Below are positions 41,966 to 50,344 of a stretch of DNA of 64,000 nt, piece by piece (positions within the stretch are counted from its first letter, which is position 1; each line of letters starts with the position of its first letter). The DNA is from Anaerolineales bacterium. GTDB taxonomy: Bacteria > Chloroflexota > Anaerolineae > 4572-78 > J111. The notes beneath the pieces are model-generated. The model was not told where the DNA came from. It did not search any database and saw only the letters and a list, made by a program, of their open reading frames with translations. Location of the stretch: assembly GCA_020634855.1 (NCBI GenBank), contig JACKAU010000015.1, positions 62,001 through 126,000 on the forward strand. Direction: 5' to 3'. The position numbers and the translations under genes are program-made.

Positions 41966-42146
41966 TCCCGCTGTCTTGGGACAAGCGTCCTGATCGAGCC
42001 GGGAAATCAATCGATCTCCGTCAAAAGTCTGAGATAGCGATCCCCCTTTTGGCTGATGCGGCCTAGTCGGAGGTGAGCTTATACTGAGACTGAGGCTAAT
42101 CTAATTTTCCCAACCCCATCGGGACATCTGTCCCAAGACAGCGGGA
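41966..42146. repeat. 18-bp inverted repeat made of two facing dispersed-repeat copies
   Basis: TCCCGCTGTCTTGGGACA (41966-41983) and TGTCCCAAGACAGCGGGA (42129-42146) are perfect inverted copies. They belong to copies 2 (41972-42003, +) and 3 (42109-42140, -) of the 32-base repeat; copy 3 contains GGGACA-tc-TGTCCC. This spans the divergent promoter region of 41906(-) and 42210(+). Confidence 0.85.
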
Positions 42147-42209
42147 CGGTAGATAGGGTAAACTTAAATCAAATTTCCCTAATAATACCCCATAGGAGAC
42201 GACTAACTA

Positions 42210-42671
42210 ATGAATGCGATCAACGTCGAAAAAACGGTCCTTAAATTCCTGATGGCTTGGGAGCGATGTAATTTATCCACTACGGCCGAGTTGCTAGACA
42301 ACAAATTCCACTTGACGGGCTGGACCGACGAACCACTTGATCGAGCCTCGTTTGTGATGTTTCAACGGACTTATAATGAGGCCTTTCCTGATTGGCAGTT
42401 TAACGTGACCGAACTTGAACGGCACGGTCACGATCTTTACCTAACTTACCGGGCTAAAGCTACCCACACCGGTCGATTTGACCCGACTAGATTGGGGTTG
42501 CCCCTCTTGCCCATAGAACCAAGCGGACGGACGCGGATTTGGCCCGTCACCTACAGTGTGGTTACCGTTGAGGCAGAAAAAATTGTGCGTTTTGAGATCG
42601 ATACCGGGCCAGGGGGTGATTTGAATGGAACATTGGCCTGGCTTAACGAGGCCGTTCTAACGCCTCATTAG
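42210..42671 (+). CDS. SnoaL-like / NTF2-fold protein
   Basis: 153 residues: KFLMAWERCNLSTTAELLDNKFHLTGW, FNVTELERHGHDLYLTYRAKATHTGRFDPTRLGLP and a C-terminal strand typical of the SnoaL-like fold. Active-site residues are not assigned. AGGAG lies about 11 bases before the ATG. It is followed after six bases by a sensor kinase, so the protein may be the sensor's ligand-binding partner or simply share its promoter. Confidence 0.78.
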   Translation: MNAINVEKTVLKFLMAWERCNLSTTAELLDNKFHLTGWTDEPLDRASFVMFQRTYNEAFPDWQFNVTELERHGHDLYLTYRAKATHTGRFDPTRLGLPLLPIEPSGRTRIWPVTYSVVTVEAEKIVRFEIDTGPGGDLNGTLAWLNEAVLTPH

Positions 42672-42677
42672 ACCACG

Positions 42678-43916
42678 ATGTTAACCATGGCTCGCTTCCG
42701 TGTTTTCAATATCGGCTTAGTCGTCAACCGGACCCTGGTTTACGGTACGCTGACCGCTATTATGGTGGGGTTGTACATTTTAATTGTTACCGGCTTGGGG
42801 CTGCTGTTCGAATTGGAAACCGGCAATCTAACGGTATCCCTGTTGATCACGGTTCTGGTAGCGGTCGCCTTTCAGCCGCTGCGTTACTCGGTGCAGCGGG
42901 CTATCGATCGACTGATGTATGGCGACCGGTCAGACCCCTACGCCGTTTTGGCCCGGTTAGGGGCGCGATTGGAAGCGACGCTGGCTCCGGAGGCGGTCTT
43001 GCCGACCATCGTTGAAACAGTGGCGCAGGCGCTCAAGCTGCCCTATGCGGCCATCACCTTAAATCAGGATGAGGAGCCGGTCGTCGCGGCGGCTTACGGG
43101 GCGCCGCAGGGTCATTTGGCGGTACTGCCGCTGGTGTACCAATCCGAGACTATCGGTCATCTGCAACTGGCCCCCCGCACTCCCGGCGAGTCGTTTACCC
43201 CGGCCGACTGGCGCCTACTGCAAAGCCTGGCCTATCAGGCCGGCGTTGCGGCCCACGGAGTGCAACTCACGCTGGATTTGCAGCGTTCGCGGGAAAGAAT
43301 CATCACGGCCCGAGAAGAAGAGCGGCGCCGGTTACAGCGCGATCTGCACGATGGACTGGGACCGTCTCTGGCTAGTATGACTCTTAAGCTCGATGCGACC
43401 CGCAATTTGCTTGGTAATGACTCGCCCACCGTTGAGGCCCTACTGCGCGAAATCAAAGTACAGATGCAGAGTACCATCACTGATGTACGACGCTTGGTGT
43501 ATGAACTACGTCCACCGGTCCTGGAGCAACTCGGCCTGGTTGGCGCACTGCACGCGTTGGCGGATAATTTTCACAATGGTCTAGACGTATCATTGGACGC
43601 GCCCGAAGCGACGGTAAATTTACCGGCAGCCGTGGAAGTAGCCGTCTACCGGATTACCCAGGAGGCGTTAACCAATGTGATCGCTCACGCTCACGCCCGG
43701 CGCTGTACCATCAAGCTTCAATTAGACACCACGCTCAATTTAGAAATTAGCGATGATGGGCATGGGCTGCCGCTGCATCACAGTAACGGCGTGGGCTTAA
43801 ATTCTATGCAAAACCGGGCGGCGCAACTAGGTGGGAACTGTCTGATCGATTCGACGCCTGGGCGGGGTGTGCACCTGCATGTGCAGCTCCCGCTGCGAAT
43901 GGCAGCCGATACATAA
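42678..43916 (+). CDS. membrane histidine kinase, GAF plus HisKA_3/HATPase
   Basis: 412 residues. Two N-terminal membrane helices (LVYGTLTAIMVGLYILIVTG, LTVSLLITVLVAVAFQ), a GAF-like domain (about 85-200, VLPTIVETVAQALKLPYAAITL), the dimerisation helix EEERRRLQRDLHDGLGPSLA with the phospho-His, and HATPase (VYRITQEALTNVIAHAHA, SDDGHGLP, GLNSMQNRAAQLGG). The same class as the kinase at 23963. ATG 42678 has no clear SD and probably depends on coupling to the gene before it. Its partner regulator follows 17 bases on. Confidence 0.92.
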   Translation: MLTMARFRVFNIGLVVNRTLVYGTLTAIMVGLYILIVTGLGLLFELETGNLTVSLLITVLVAVAFQPLRYSVQRAIDRLMYGDRSDPYAVLARLGARLEATLAPEAVLPTIVETVAQALKLPYAAITLNQDEEPVVAAAYGAPQGHLAVLPLVYQSETIGHLQLAPRTPGESFTPADWRLLQSLAYQAGVAAHGVQLTLDLQRSRERIITAREEERRRLQRDLHDGLGPSLASMTLKLDATRNLLGNDSPTVEALLREIKVQMQSTITDVRRLVYELRPPVLEQLGLVGALHALADNFHNGLDVSLDAPEATVNLPAAVEVAVYRITQEALTNVIAHAHARRCTIKLQLDTTLNLEISDDGHGLPLHHSNGVGLNSMQNRAAQLGGNCLIDSTPGRGVHLHVQLPLRMAADT

Positions 43917-43933
43917 CGTTAGGAGAATTTTTG

Positions 43934-44572
43934 ATGGACCCGATTCGGGTGTTAATTGTCGACGACCATCCGTTGTTTCGCGATGGCGTTAAAGCCCTGT
44001 TAGACTCGCTGCCGGGGATTGAGGTGGTTGGCGAAGCCGGCAGCGGCGCGGAGGCGATCGCTCAGGCCGAGGCGCTACTGCCGGATGTAATCTTGATGGA
44101 TATCTTGATGCCCGGATTAAACGGCATCGAGGCCAGCCGACAAATTTTACGAACCAACCCGACCATCGGCGTTTTGATGTTGACCATGTTTGAGGATGAC
44201 GACTCCGTCTTTGCCGCGATGCGGGTTGGCGCGCGAGGGTACATTCTCAAGGGGGCGGACCAGGTTGAAATCCGGTACGCTATCGAAGCGGTAGCCCGAG
44301 GCGAGGCGCTATTTGGGCCGGCCATCGCCCGCCGGCTGATCAACTTCTTCAGCCGGCCCTCAAGCCAACCCGAACCCTTTCCGGAGCTAACCGACCGTGA
44401 GCGGGAGGTACTCAATTTGATGGCCCAAGGCTACAGTAATGTCGAAATCGCCGAGACATTTGTACTCAGCCCCAAAACGGTGCGCAACCACGTCTCGAAT
44501 ATCTTTAGCAAGCTTCAGGTAGCCGACCGCGGCCACGCTATTGTCAAAGCCAGAGAGGCGGGTTTAGGGTAA
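43934..44572 (+). CDS. NarL/FixJ-type response regulator
   Basis: 212 residues: receiver with VDDHPLF, Asp in VILMDILMPGLNG, Lys in ILKGADQ; C-terminal LuxR HTH (LTDREREVLNLMAQGYSNVEI, SPKTVRNHVSNIFSKL). ATG 43934, eight bases after AGGAG; TTG 43931 also fits but is weaker. Downstream partner of the kinase at 42678; the SnoaL-kinase-regulator triad looks like one operon. Confidence 0.93.
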   Translation: MDPIRVLIVDDHPLFRDGVKALLDSLPGIEVVGEAGSGAEAIAQAEALLPDVILMDILMPGLNGIEASRQILRTNPTIGVLMLTMFEDDDSVFAAMRVGARGYILKGADQVEIRYAIEAVARGEALFGPAIARRLINFFSRPSSQPEPFPELTDREREVLNLMAQGYSNVEIAETFVLSPKTVRNHVSNIFSKLQVADRGHAIVKAREAGLG

Positions 44573-44577
44573 CGCCT

Positions 44578-45753
44578 TTAACTCAAAACCTCATCGATAA
44601 CCTTAACCACCTGCTCCAGGTCGCTTTGGTCGATGACCAGCGGTGGCAGCAGCCGCAGCACATTCAATCCGGCCGGTAAGGCCCATACACCACGTTCCAT
44701 TAACTTCTGTAACACCGGCGTCACTTTCGTGCGCAACTCAATGCCGATCATCAGCCCCAGGCCGCGCACCTCACGAATTCGGCGAGCCGGCAGCGCTTCC
44801 AGAGCGTCTCGGGTCCAAGCGCCGAGTTGCTCAGCTCGCTGCGGGAGCTGCTCTTCGGCCATCACTTCGATCACCGCTCGGCTGGCCGCACAGACCAGTG
44901 GATTGCCGCCAAACGTGCTGCCGTGTAAGCCCGATTGGAACTGGCCCAACTCGCTGCGCCAGACGGTGACGCCCATCGGTAGTCCTCCCCCGATCGATTT
45001 GCCCAGCGAGACCACATCCGGCGCGAGGGCATGGTGTTCGCAGGCCAGCCAGCGCCCGGTGCGACCAACGCCCGTCTGAATCTCATCGACGATCAACAAC
45101 GCGCCCCGTTCACTGCACAACTGCCGCAGCGCCGCAAAATAGTCGCCGGAGCCGGGAAAGACGCCGCCCTCGCCCTGCACGATTTCAACCAGCACGGCGG
45201 CGGTGGTGTCGTCGATGGCTTCGGTCATCGCCTCGATATTGTCGTAAGGTACGTGGTTAAAGCCGGGGACCAACGGCTCGAACGGCTCCCGGTATTTTTT
45301 GTTCCAGGTGGCGCTGAGCGATCCCATCGTGCGGCCGTGAAAACCGCGCATGGTCGCCACAATATTGGGCCGGCCGGTCTGGTAACGGGCAAACTTGAGC
45401 GCCGCCTCAATCGCCTCGGTGCCGGAATTGGAGGGATGGATGTAACAACTGTCCCAACCCAAACTAGTCTGCATCACCTCAGCCAGGTCGCGCATCCATA
45501 AGGCTCGCTGATCGTTGTAGCTCGATTCCTGCCCGGCCACATAGGTGTCCAACTGGGCCTTAATCGCCTGCGTGACCACCGGATGGCTGTGCCCCACATT
45601 GGCCCACCCCTGCGCCCCGGCGCAGTCGATATAAACGTTGCCCTCGCTATCCCACAGCCGCGCCCCCTGGGCCTTCACCAGCGCTACCGGTCTTCGTCCC
45701 ACCCCACCGGACGTATATTTCGACTCTAATCCATAAATCTCTTCGTAATTCAT
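44578..45753 (-). CDS. lysJ: [LysW]-aminoadipate/ornithine aminotransferase
   Basis: PLP-dependent class III aminotransferase of the ArgD/LysJ group, which transaminates the LysW-bound semialdehyde to LysW-lysine (or -ornithine). Motifs: GNVYIDCAGAQGWANVGHSHP, HPSNSGTEAIEAALKFAR, FHGRTMGSLSAT, LLIVDEIQTGVGRTG, SLGKSIGGGLPMG (PLP Lys) and STFGGNPLVCAASRAV. Last gene of the lysW cluster. A hairpin spacer of ATTCATC words separates it from lysZ. Convergent with the regulator at 43934 (5 bases apart). Confidence 0.9.
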   Translation of the reverse strand: MNYEEIYGLESKYTSGGVGRRPVALVKAQGARLWDSEGNVYIDCAGAQGWANVGHSHPVVTQAIKAQLDTYVAGQESSYNDQRALWMRDLAEVMQTSLGWDSCYIHPSNSGTEAIEAALKFARYQTGRPNIVATMRGFHGRTMGSLSATWNKKYREPFEPLVPGFNHVPYDNIEAMTEAIDDTTAAVLVEIVQGEGGVFPGSGDYFAALRQLCSERGALLIVDEIQTGVGRTGRWLACEHHALAPDVVSLGKSIGGGLPMGVTVWRSELGQFQSGLHGSTFGGNPLVCAASRAVIEVMAEEQLPQRAEQLGAWTRDALEALPARRIREVRGLGLMIGIELRTKVTPVLQKLMERGVWALPAGLNVLRLLPPLVIDQSDLEQVVKVIDEVLS

Positions 45754-45838
45754 TATTCATCATCCGTAATTAATAATGAACGATGAATAATGAGTGATGA
45801 ATTAAATCGTTCATCGTTCATTATTCATCATTCATAAA
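45754..45838. repeat. ATTCATC-word palindromic spacer
   Basis: Low-complexity hairpin made of ATTATTCATC and GATGAATAAT words between lysZ and lysJ. A similar spacer lies at 49802-49906 in the same operon. Confidence 0.8.
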
Positions 45839-46642
45839 TCAGCCTATGACCGTGCCTTCGCCGGCGATGGCTCGTTGCAGCGGCTGTTCGACCCGACCGT
45901 CGGCAAAGACAATCCGGCCGATGCCTTCGGCCAGCGCCTCTTGCGCCCCCATTACCTTCTTTTTCATGCGATCCTCGGCCACGCTCATAAATTGGTCGAT
46001 CTTGGCTTTGGGGATGTGGCGAATGAGGGTCGATTCGTCCGGGAACTTTTCCAACAGGCCCGGTACGTTGCTCAGGATGATCAGCGCCTCGGCCTGAAAC
46101 GCGGCCGCCGTCGCTGCTGCGGCCCGATCCCCATCGACGTTAATGGCGTCGCCCTCGTAACTGATAGCCGGTGGGGTCAAGACCGGCAGATAGCCCTGGT
46201 CGAGCAAGGTTTGCAGCAGATCGATGTTGACTTTTTCCACTTTACCCGTGTAGTCGTCCCGGATGACCCGCTTGCGACCGTTGTGAATGACCTTGATGGC
46301 ATCCTTGCGTTTGCCTTCCCAAATACGGCCGTCGATGCCGCTCAAGCCGATGGCCTTGACGCCGCGCCGCTGCAATTTTTCAACCAGGCCCTTGTTGACC
46401 TGGCCGCAGTAAACCATCTCGAAGATTTCCAGCGTACGGCGGTCGGTGCGGCGTGAGCTAAAGCCGCTGACCGAGGTGACAAATTCCGGCGGGTGGCCCA
46501 ACTGCTCGGCCACTTTATTGGTTAAGGCCGATCCGCCGTGAACCACAATCAGCGGCGTGCCTTCGTTAACGACAGCGGCAATGTCGTCGGCGATTAGATC
46601 ATAGTCGATGCCTTCGCTGCCGCCGATTTTTAGGACAATCAT
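45839..46642 (-). CDS. lysZ: [LysW]-aminoadipate/glutamate kinase
   Basis: Amino-acid kinase family protein that phosphorylates the gamma/delta carboxylate of LysW-bound aminoadipate or glutamate. IVLKIGGSEG at the N-terminus, IVVHGGSALTNKVAEQL, VGLSG-type loop, TGKVEKVN, TPPAISYEGDAINVDGDRAAAATAA and LILSNVPGLL match the ArgB/LysZ fold. 267 residues. The first gene after the MITE-like element and DNA methyltransferase; lysJ follows. Confidence 0.92.
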   Translation of the reverse strand: MIVLKIGGSEGIDYDLIADDIAAVVNEGTPLIVVHGGSALTNKVAEQLGHPPEFVTSVSGFSSRRTDRRTLEIFEMVYCGQVNKGLVEKLQRRGVKAIGLSGIDGRIWEGKRKDAIKVIHNGRKRVIRDDYTGKVEKVNIDLLQTLLDQGYLPVLTPPAISYEGDAINVDGDRAAAATAAAFQAEALIILSNVPGLLEKFPDESTLIRHIPKAKIDQFMSVAEDRMKKKVMGAQEALAEGIGRIVFADGRVEQPLQRAIAGEGTVIG

Positions 46643-46659
46643 AGTATTTCCCCTCGATA

Positions 46660-46868
46660 ATTTACTGTTTTGCTAATGGATACATCCTTATTTGACCAGA
46701 TTTCGATGCTCCCTGACGACCGACCGCCGACCGATGACCGCCGAATTTCAACGAACAAGTCTGTTCTTCGGCGGTCGGCGGCCGGCGAGCCGTGGTCTAT
46801 CGGCTTAACGTCAATTTTGAAAGCACGTATCGGTCAAACTAAAAGAATGTCCGTTAGCGAAATTTACT
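46660..46868. mobile_element. MITE-like palindromic element, copy B, with 8-bp target duplication
   Basis: Direct repeats AATTTACT at 46660-46667 and 46861-46868 bracket a 193-base element (46668-46860). Its ends are imperfect terminal inverted repeats (TTGCTAATGGA; inverted TCGCTAACGGACATT). The core (GACCGCCGACC facing GGTCGGCGG, and 46787-46824) matches copy A at 36841. No ORF. The right end provides the stop codon of the DNA methyltransferase gene at 46854. Confidence 0.87.
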
Positions 46869-47786
46869 ATTTCTTTCCCAAAACACGCCGTCTTTGTAAC
46901 CTTGAATTTTCGGCTCCTGTTCGGCCAGAGCCAGACGCTTTTCGGCCAGGCAGCAGTAGGTCTCGTCGATCTCGATGCCGACGTACTGCCGCCCCAACTT
47001 TTTGGCCACCACCGACGTTGTGCCCGAACCCAAGAACGGATCGAATACGACTTCGCCGGGGTTAGAACTGGCCAGGATGATCTTGGCCAGCAGCTTTTCC
47101 GGCTTTTGGGTGGGATGGTCGGTATTCTCCGGCATCGACCAGAACGGCACGCTCAAATCGGTCCATAAATTTGATGGGTGGGTCAATCGGAATCGGCCTT
47201 GGTCCGACTCCTGCCAATCTTTGGGTTGGCCGTCGTGGGTGTAAGGGGCGATGACCCGCCGCTTGAGCTTAATGGCCTCAAGGTTGAAGGTGTACTCTTT
47301 GGACATCGTGCAAAACCAGATATCCTCCGACGCATTTTTCCAGTTAGTTTTGGCCCCCCGGCCCTTTTCGCGCTCCCAGGTGATGCGGTTTTGGATGACA
47401 AAATATTTTTCCGCCACTCGGTGCAGGGCTGCCGACGACTGCCAGTCGCCGCATAAATAAATCGAGGCTGTGGGCTTGAGCGACCGGCTTAGCGGGGCCA
47501 ACCACGACTCGATCCAGGTTTCGTAATCGACCAGCGCCATCCGGCTGAAGGTGCGCCCATTAAACGATTTAGTCAGGTTGTAGGGCGGGTCGATGAATAG
47601 CAGGTCAACAAAGTGAGGTGGCAGGTAGTCAAGGGCCTCGAATAGGTTTTGGTGAATGGTTTGGTTGAGGACAGCGTCAACAGCGGCCGGCGCATTCAAC
47701 TGCCGTAACCGAGACCGGCAGCGGGTTCGGTCCTCATCGGTCAGGATTATGGTTTGGTTGCGCGGGGCGCGTTTTTTGTGCGGCAT
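46854..47786 (-). CDS. DNA N6-adenine/N4-cytosine methyltransferase (beta-class order)
   Basis: 310-residue DNA methyltransferase. The catalytic motif DPPYNLTKSFNGR lies at the N-terminal side and the SAM-binding DPFLGSGTTSVVAKKLGRQYVGIEID at the C-terminal side, the beta-class order. TQKPEKLLAKII is the helper motif. No restriction gene or MutH-like partner is nearby, so it is an orphan or regulatory methylase. Its final residues and TAA stop lie in the terminal repeat of the MITE-like element. It starts nine bases after lysY, so it is expressed with the lys operon. Confidence 0.88.
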   Translation of the reverse strand: MPHKKRAPRNQTIILTDEDRTRCRSRLRQLNAPAAVDAVLNQTIHQNLFEALDYLPPHFVDLLFIDPPYNLTKSFNGRTFSRMALVDYETWIESWLAPLSRSLKPTASIYLCGDWQSSAALHRVAEKYFVIQNRITWEREKGRGAKTNWKNASEDIWFCTMSKEYTFNLEAIKLKRRVIAPYTHDGQPKDWQESDQGRFRLTHPSNLWTDLSVPFWSMPENTDHPTQKPEKLLAKIILASSNPGEVVFDPFLGSGTTSVVAKKLGRQYVGIEIDETYCCLAEKRLALAEQEPKIQGYKDGVFWERNSKFR

Positions 47787-47795
47787 ACCTCGATC

Positions 47796-48839
47796 TCAAA
47801 TGGGATGCAGGCCCGGAAAGTCCAGCCCGGCGGTCTCCTCCCAGCCCATCATCACATTCATCGCCTGAACGGCGCTGCCGGCTGCCCCCTTCATCAAGTT
47901 ATCGATGGCGGCGATAATCACCACTCGGTTGGCGCCTTCTTCAACCTCAAACCCGACGTCACAGTAGTTGGTGCCGGGTAGCAGCTTGGGGTCGGGGTAG
48001 CGAAAAATGCCGGTTTTCTGCTTGACCAGCCGGATGAACGGCTCCGACTTGTAAGTTTTACGGTACAGCTTCCACAAATCTTTTTCGGTCACCGGTTGGT
48101 TGAGTAGGCAGTGGGCCGTAACCAGCGCCCCTCGGATCAACTCAATCGACGTGACCGACATGTACAGATCAAAGTCGTCGCCCACGGTTTGCTGCACTTC
48201 GGCCTGGTGGCGATGGCCGGTCGGCTTGAAGGAGCGCACCGCACCGCTACGCTCCGGGTGGTGCGAGCCTTCATTGGGCCGCGCTCCGCCTTCGGATGAA
48301 CCGACCTTAATATCGGCGATGACCGTGCCGCCGGCCAGCAGTCCGGCCTCGGCCAGCGGGGTTAAAGCCAGATTGGTTACGGTGGCGTTGCAGCCGACTC
48401 CGCTGACGTAGTTGGCCGTGCTCAACTCGGCTCGATACCGTTCCGGCAGGCCGTAGACAAATTTAGCCAGCCAGTCCGGGGCCGGGTGCGGTTCGCCATA
48501 CCAGCGGGCGTAAGTCTCGACATCGTTGAGCCGAAAATCGGCCGAGGTGTCGATGATGCGGCCGGCCAGCCCGGCGAAATGGTCGATGTTTTTGGCCGAG
48601 TAGCCGTGCGGCTGGGCCAAAAACAGCAGATCGCATTCGGTCAGCGTGTCAGGATGGGTGAATTGGATGTCGGTGGCACTGCGCAGGTTAGGATGGGCGG
48701 TGTGGGCAAACTTACCCACCTGGCTGACGCTGGTAATTTGTTGGACGGTCACGTGCGGATGAAACAGCAGCAGACGCAGCAGTTCGCCGCCCACATAGCC
48801 GCTGCCGCCGACAATGGAGACGTTAAGTTTGTCTGTCAT
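47796..48839 (-). CDS. lysY: [LysW]-aminoadipate/glutamate 6-phosphate reductase
   Basis: ArgC-like NADPH reductase that turns the LysW-bound acyl phosphate into the semialdehyde. N-terminal NAD(P) fold (VSIVGGSGYVGGELLRLLLFHP), catalytic Cys in YVSGVGCNATVTNLALTPL, substrate His in GHRHQAEVQQ and the C-terminal GTNYCDVGFEVEEGANRVVIIAAIDNLMKGAAG block. 347 residues. Starts just after a 110-base spacer that has AGATTGGGG/CCAATCT words. Confidence 0.93.
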   Translation of the reverse strand: MTDKLNVSIVGGSGYVGGELLRLLLFHPHVTVQQITSVSQVGKFAHTAHPNLRSATDIQFTHPDTLTECDLLFLAQPHGYSAKNIDHFAGLAGRIIDTSADFRLNDVETYARWYGEPHPAPDWLAKFVYGLPERYRAELSTANYVSGVGCNATVTNLALTPLAEAGLLAGGTVIADIKVGSSEGGARPNEGSHHPERSGAVRSFKPTGHRHQAEVQQTVGDDFDLYMSVTSIELIRGALVTAHCLLNQPVTEKDLWKLYRKTYKSEPFIRLVKQKTGIFRYPDPKLLPGTNYCDVGFEVEEGANRVVIIAAIDNLMKGAAGSAVQAMNVMMGWEETAGLDFPGLHPI

Positions 48840-48949
48840 TGGATTGTCCTATATAAAAAAAGATTGGGGATAGGGCGATCAGGAGATTTAAATAAATTTT
48901 CAGTCTCCAGTCTCCCACCTCCAATCTCTTTCGCTCCTCTCTCTAATTG

Positions 48950-49801
48950 CTAAACTTCTCTTCGGCCGACTTTGGTCACATAGTTGACCACGACGTCGGG
49001 AATGTTGACGCCGGTGGTGTCGATGCTATTGCGAAACTCCATCGTGTAATTGACCTCGTTTATCAGCAGCCGGCCGTCTTGAGTTTCGAGTATATCGACC
49101 GCGACTACACCTCCGCCAACGGCTTTGGCCGAACGAGAAGACAGTTCGTCAATTTCCGGGGTGACCGGGCAGTTGGTGGCGCGACCGCCTCGGGCCGTGT
49201 TGGTAATCCAGTGGTCGCTGTAGCGATAGATGGCGGCCACGGTCTCACCCCCAACCACAAAACTGCGGATGTCGCGGGCCGGTTTGTCGATATATTCCTG
49301 GATATAGAAAATAGAATGGTTGTAAGTGCCTAAAATCTGTTTGTGTTCCAGGATGGCCTCAGCCGCTTCTCGATCATTGACTTTGGATAGCAGCCGCCCC
49401 CACGAACCAATGGCCGGTTTGAGCACCACCGGATAGCCCATCTGCTCGATGGCTTCCAGGGCCGACTCCGGCGTAAAGGCGATCTTACAGCCCGGCGTGG
49501 GAATCCCATCGCGAATAAGGGCCGAGGTCGTCTCCAACTTATTGCCGCAGATGAGGGCCACTTCATAATGATTGACGGTGGGAATACCCCAATCGTTTAA
49601 GATACGCAGCGCATACAACGCCCGTGAATGATTGATACAGCGCTCGACGACGACGTCGTACCGCTTCCAGCCATCCTGATGCAGATCGAAAATCACATCT
49701 CGATCATCAACAATATCAACTTGTAAATTCTGTTTTTCAAACGCTTGCAAGAGCAGTTTTTCTTCCACTCTTACCCGCGACAGCAACATAGCAATTTTCA
49801 T
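48950..49801 (-). CDS. lysX: LysW-aminoadipate/glutamate ligase, ATP-grasp (RimK-like)
   Basis: Joins the C-terminal Glu of LysW to aminoadipate or glutamate using ATP. ATP-grasp blocks: YALRILNDWGIPTVN, PVVLKPAIGSWGRLLSK, YIQEYIDKPARDIRSFVVGG and LLINEVNYTMEFRNSIDTTGVNIPD. The VNxTMEFRNS segment resembles the lysine-pathway enzyme of Thermus more than the arginine-pathway ArgX, a weak indication for aminoadipate. 283 residues. GGGGA precedes the start. LysW is encoded next to it. Confidence 0.92.
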   Translation of the reverse strand: MKIAMLLSRVRVEEKLLLQAFEKQNLQVDIVDDRDVIFDLHQDGWKRYDVVVERCINHSRALYALRILNDWGIPTVNHYEVALICGNKLETTSALIRDGIPTPGCKIAFTPESALEAIEQMGYPVVLKPAIGSWGRLLSKVNDREAAEAILEHKQILGTYNHSIFYIQEYIDKPARDIRSFVVGGETVAAIYRYSDHWITNTARGGRATNCPVTPEIDELSSRSAKAVGGGVVAVDILETQDGRLLINEVNYTMEFRNSIDTTGVNIPDVVVNYVTKVGRREV

Positions 49802-49906
49802 CGGTCGTCCCCAAATGGAAATATGAATGAATGATGAATGATGAGTAATGAATAATGAATTTTAGCCAAACCTAAGTTCATCATTCATATTTCATCATTC
49901 ATCATT
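49802..49906. repeat. ATTCATC-word palindromic spacer
   Basis: GAATGATGAATGATG and CATCATTCATATTTCATC words face each other, giving a hairpin between lysW and lysX. Same word family as 45754-45838. Confidence 0.8.
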
Positions 49907-50080
49907 CTATTCTCCCCAGTCTTCTTCCTCTTCGGGAGCCAGGTCCAATTCCGGGGGATCGAGGGAGATGACTTCCAGCTCAACGCCACATTCGGCGCAT
50001 TGGACAATTTCGCCTTCCATGACATCGTCGGGCAAAGACACATCGGCGGCGCATTCCGGGCATTCGGCTTTTTTAGACAT
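49907..50080 (-). CDS. lysW: LysW amino-group carrier protein
   Basis: 57-residue acidic carrier that holds the growing amino acid on its C-terminal Glu by an isopeptide-type linkage during lysine/arginine synthesis. Cys7-Pro-Glu-Cys10 and Cys28-Ala-Glu-Cys31 bind zinc; the end EEEEDWGE is the conserved EDWGE carrier tail. The ATG at 50080 is chosen because it gives the exact family length; the frame is open further upstream but lies in the repeat-rich spacer. First gene of the cluster. Confidence 0.95.
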   Translation of the reverse strand: MSKKAECPECAADVSLPDDVMEGEIVQCAECGVELEVISLDPPELDLAPEEEEDWGE

Positions 50081-50344
50081 GGTAAAATACTCCTCTATGA
50101 TAAAGATAACATTTCTTGGTTCTAGGAAGAATATGCGATTTTTGTTGCGATAAAAAAGATGAAACGTGGCACCGAGTGCCAATCGGGTTATCCGTAAGAT
50201 ATAAGCTGAGATAATACCACACTTCACATGTGAAGTAAAACCCAACCGATAACCGTTAGCATCCCCCCGGCTCCATTGTTCTCCAATCCGGGATGTGATA
50301 GAATTGAGGCATTAATCCTGGATAAGGATAAAGGGAAACAGATT

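Noticed and set aside
46854..47786. DNA methyltransferase as part of a restriction-modification system
   Set aside because: No nuclease or specificity gene beside it; neighbours are lysine-pathway genes.
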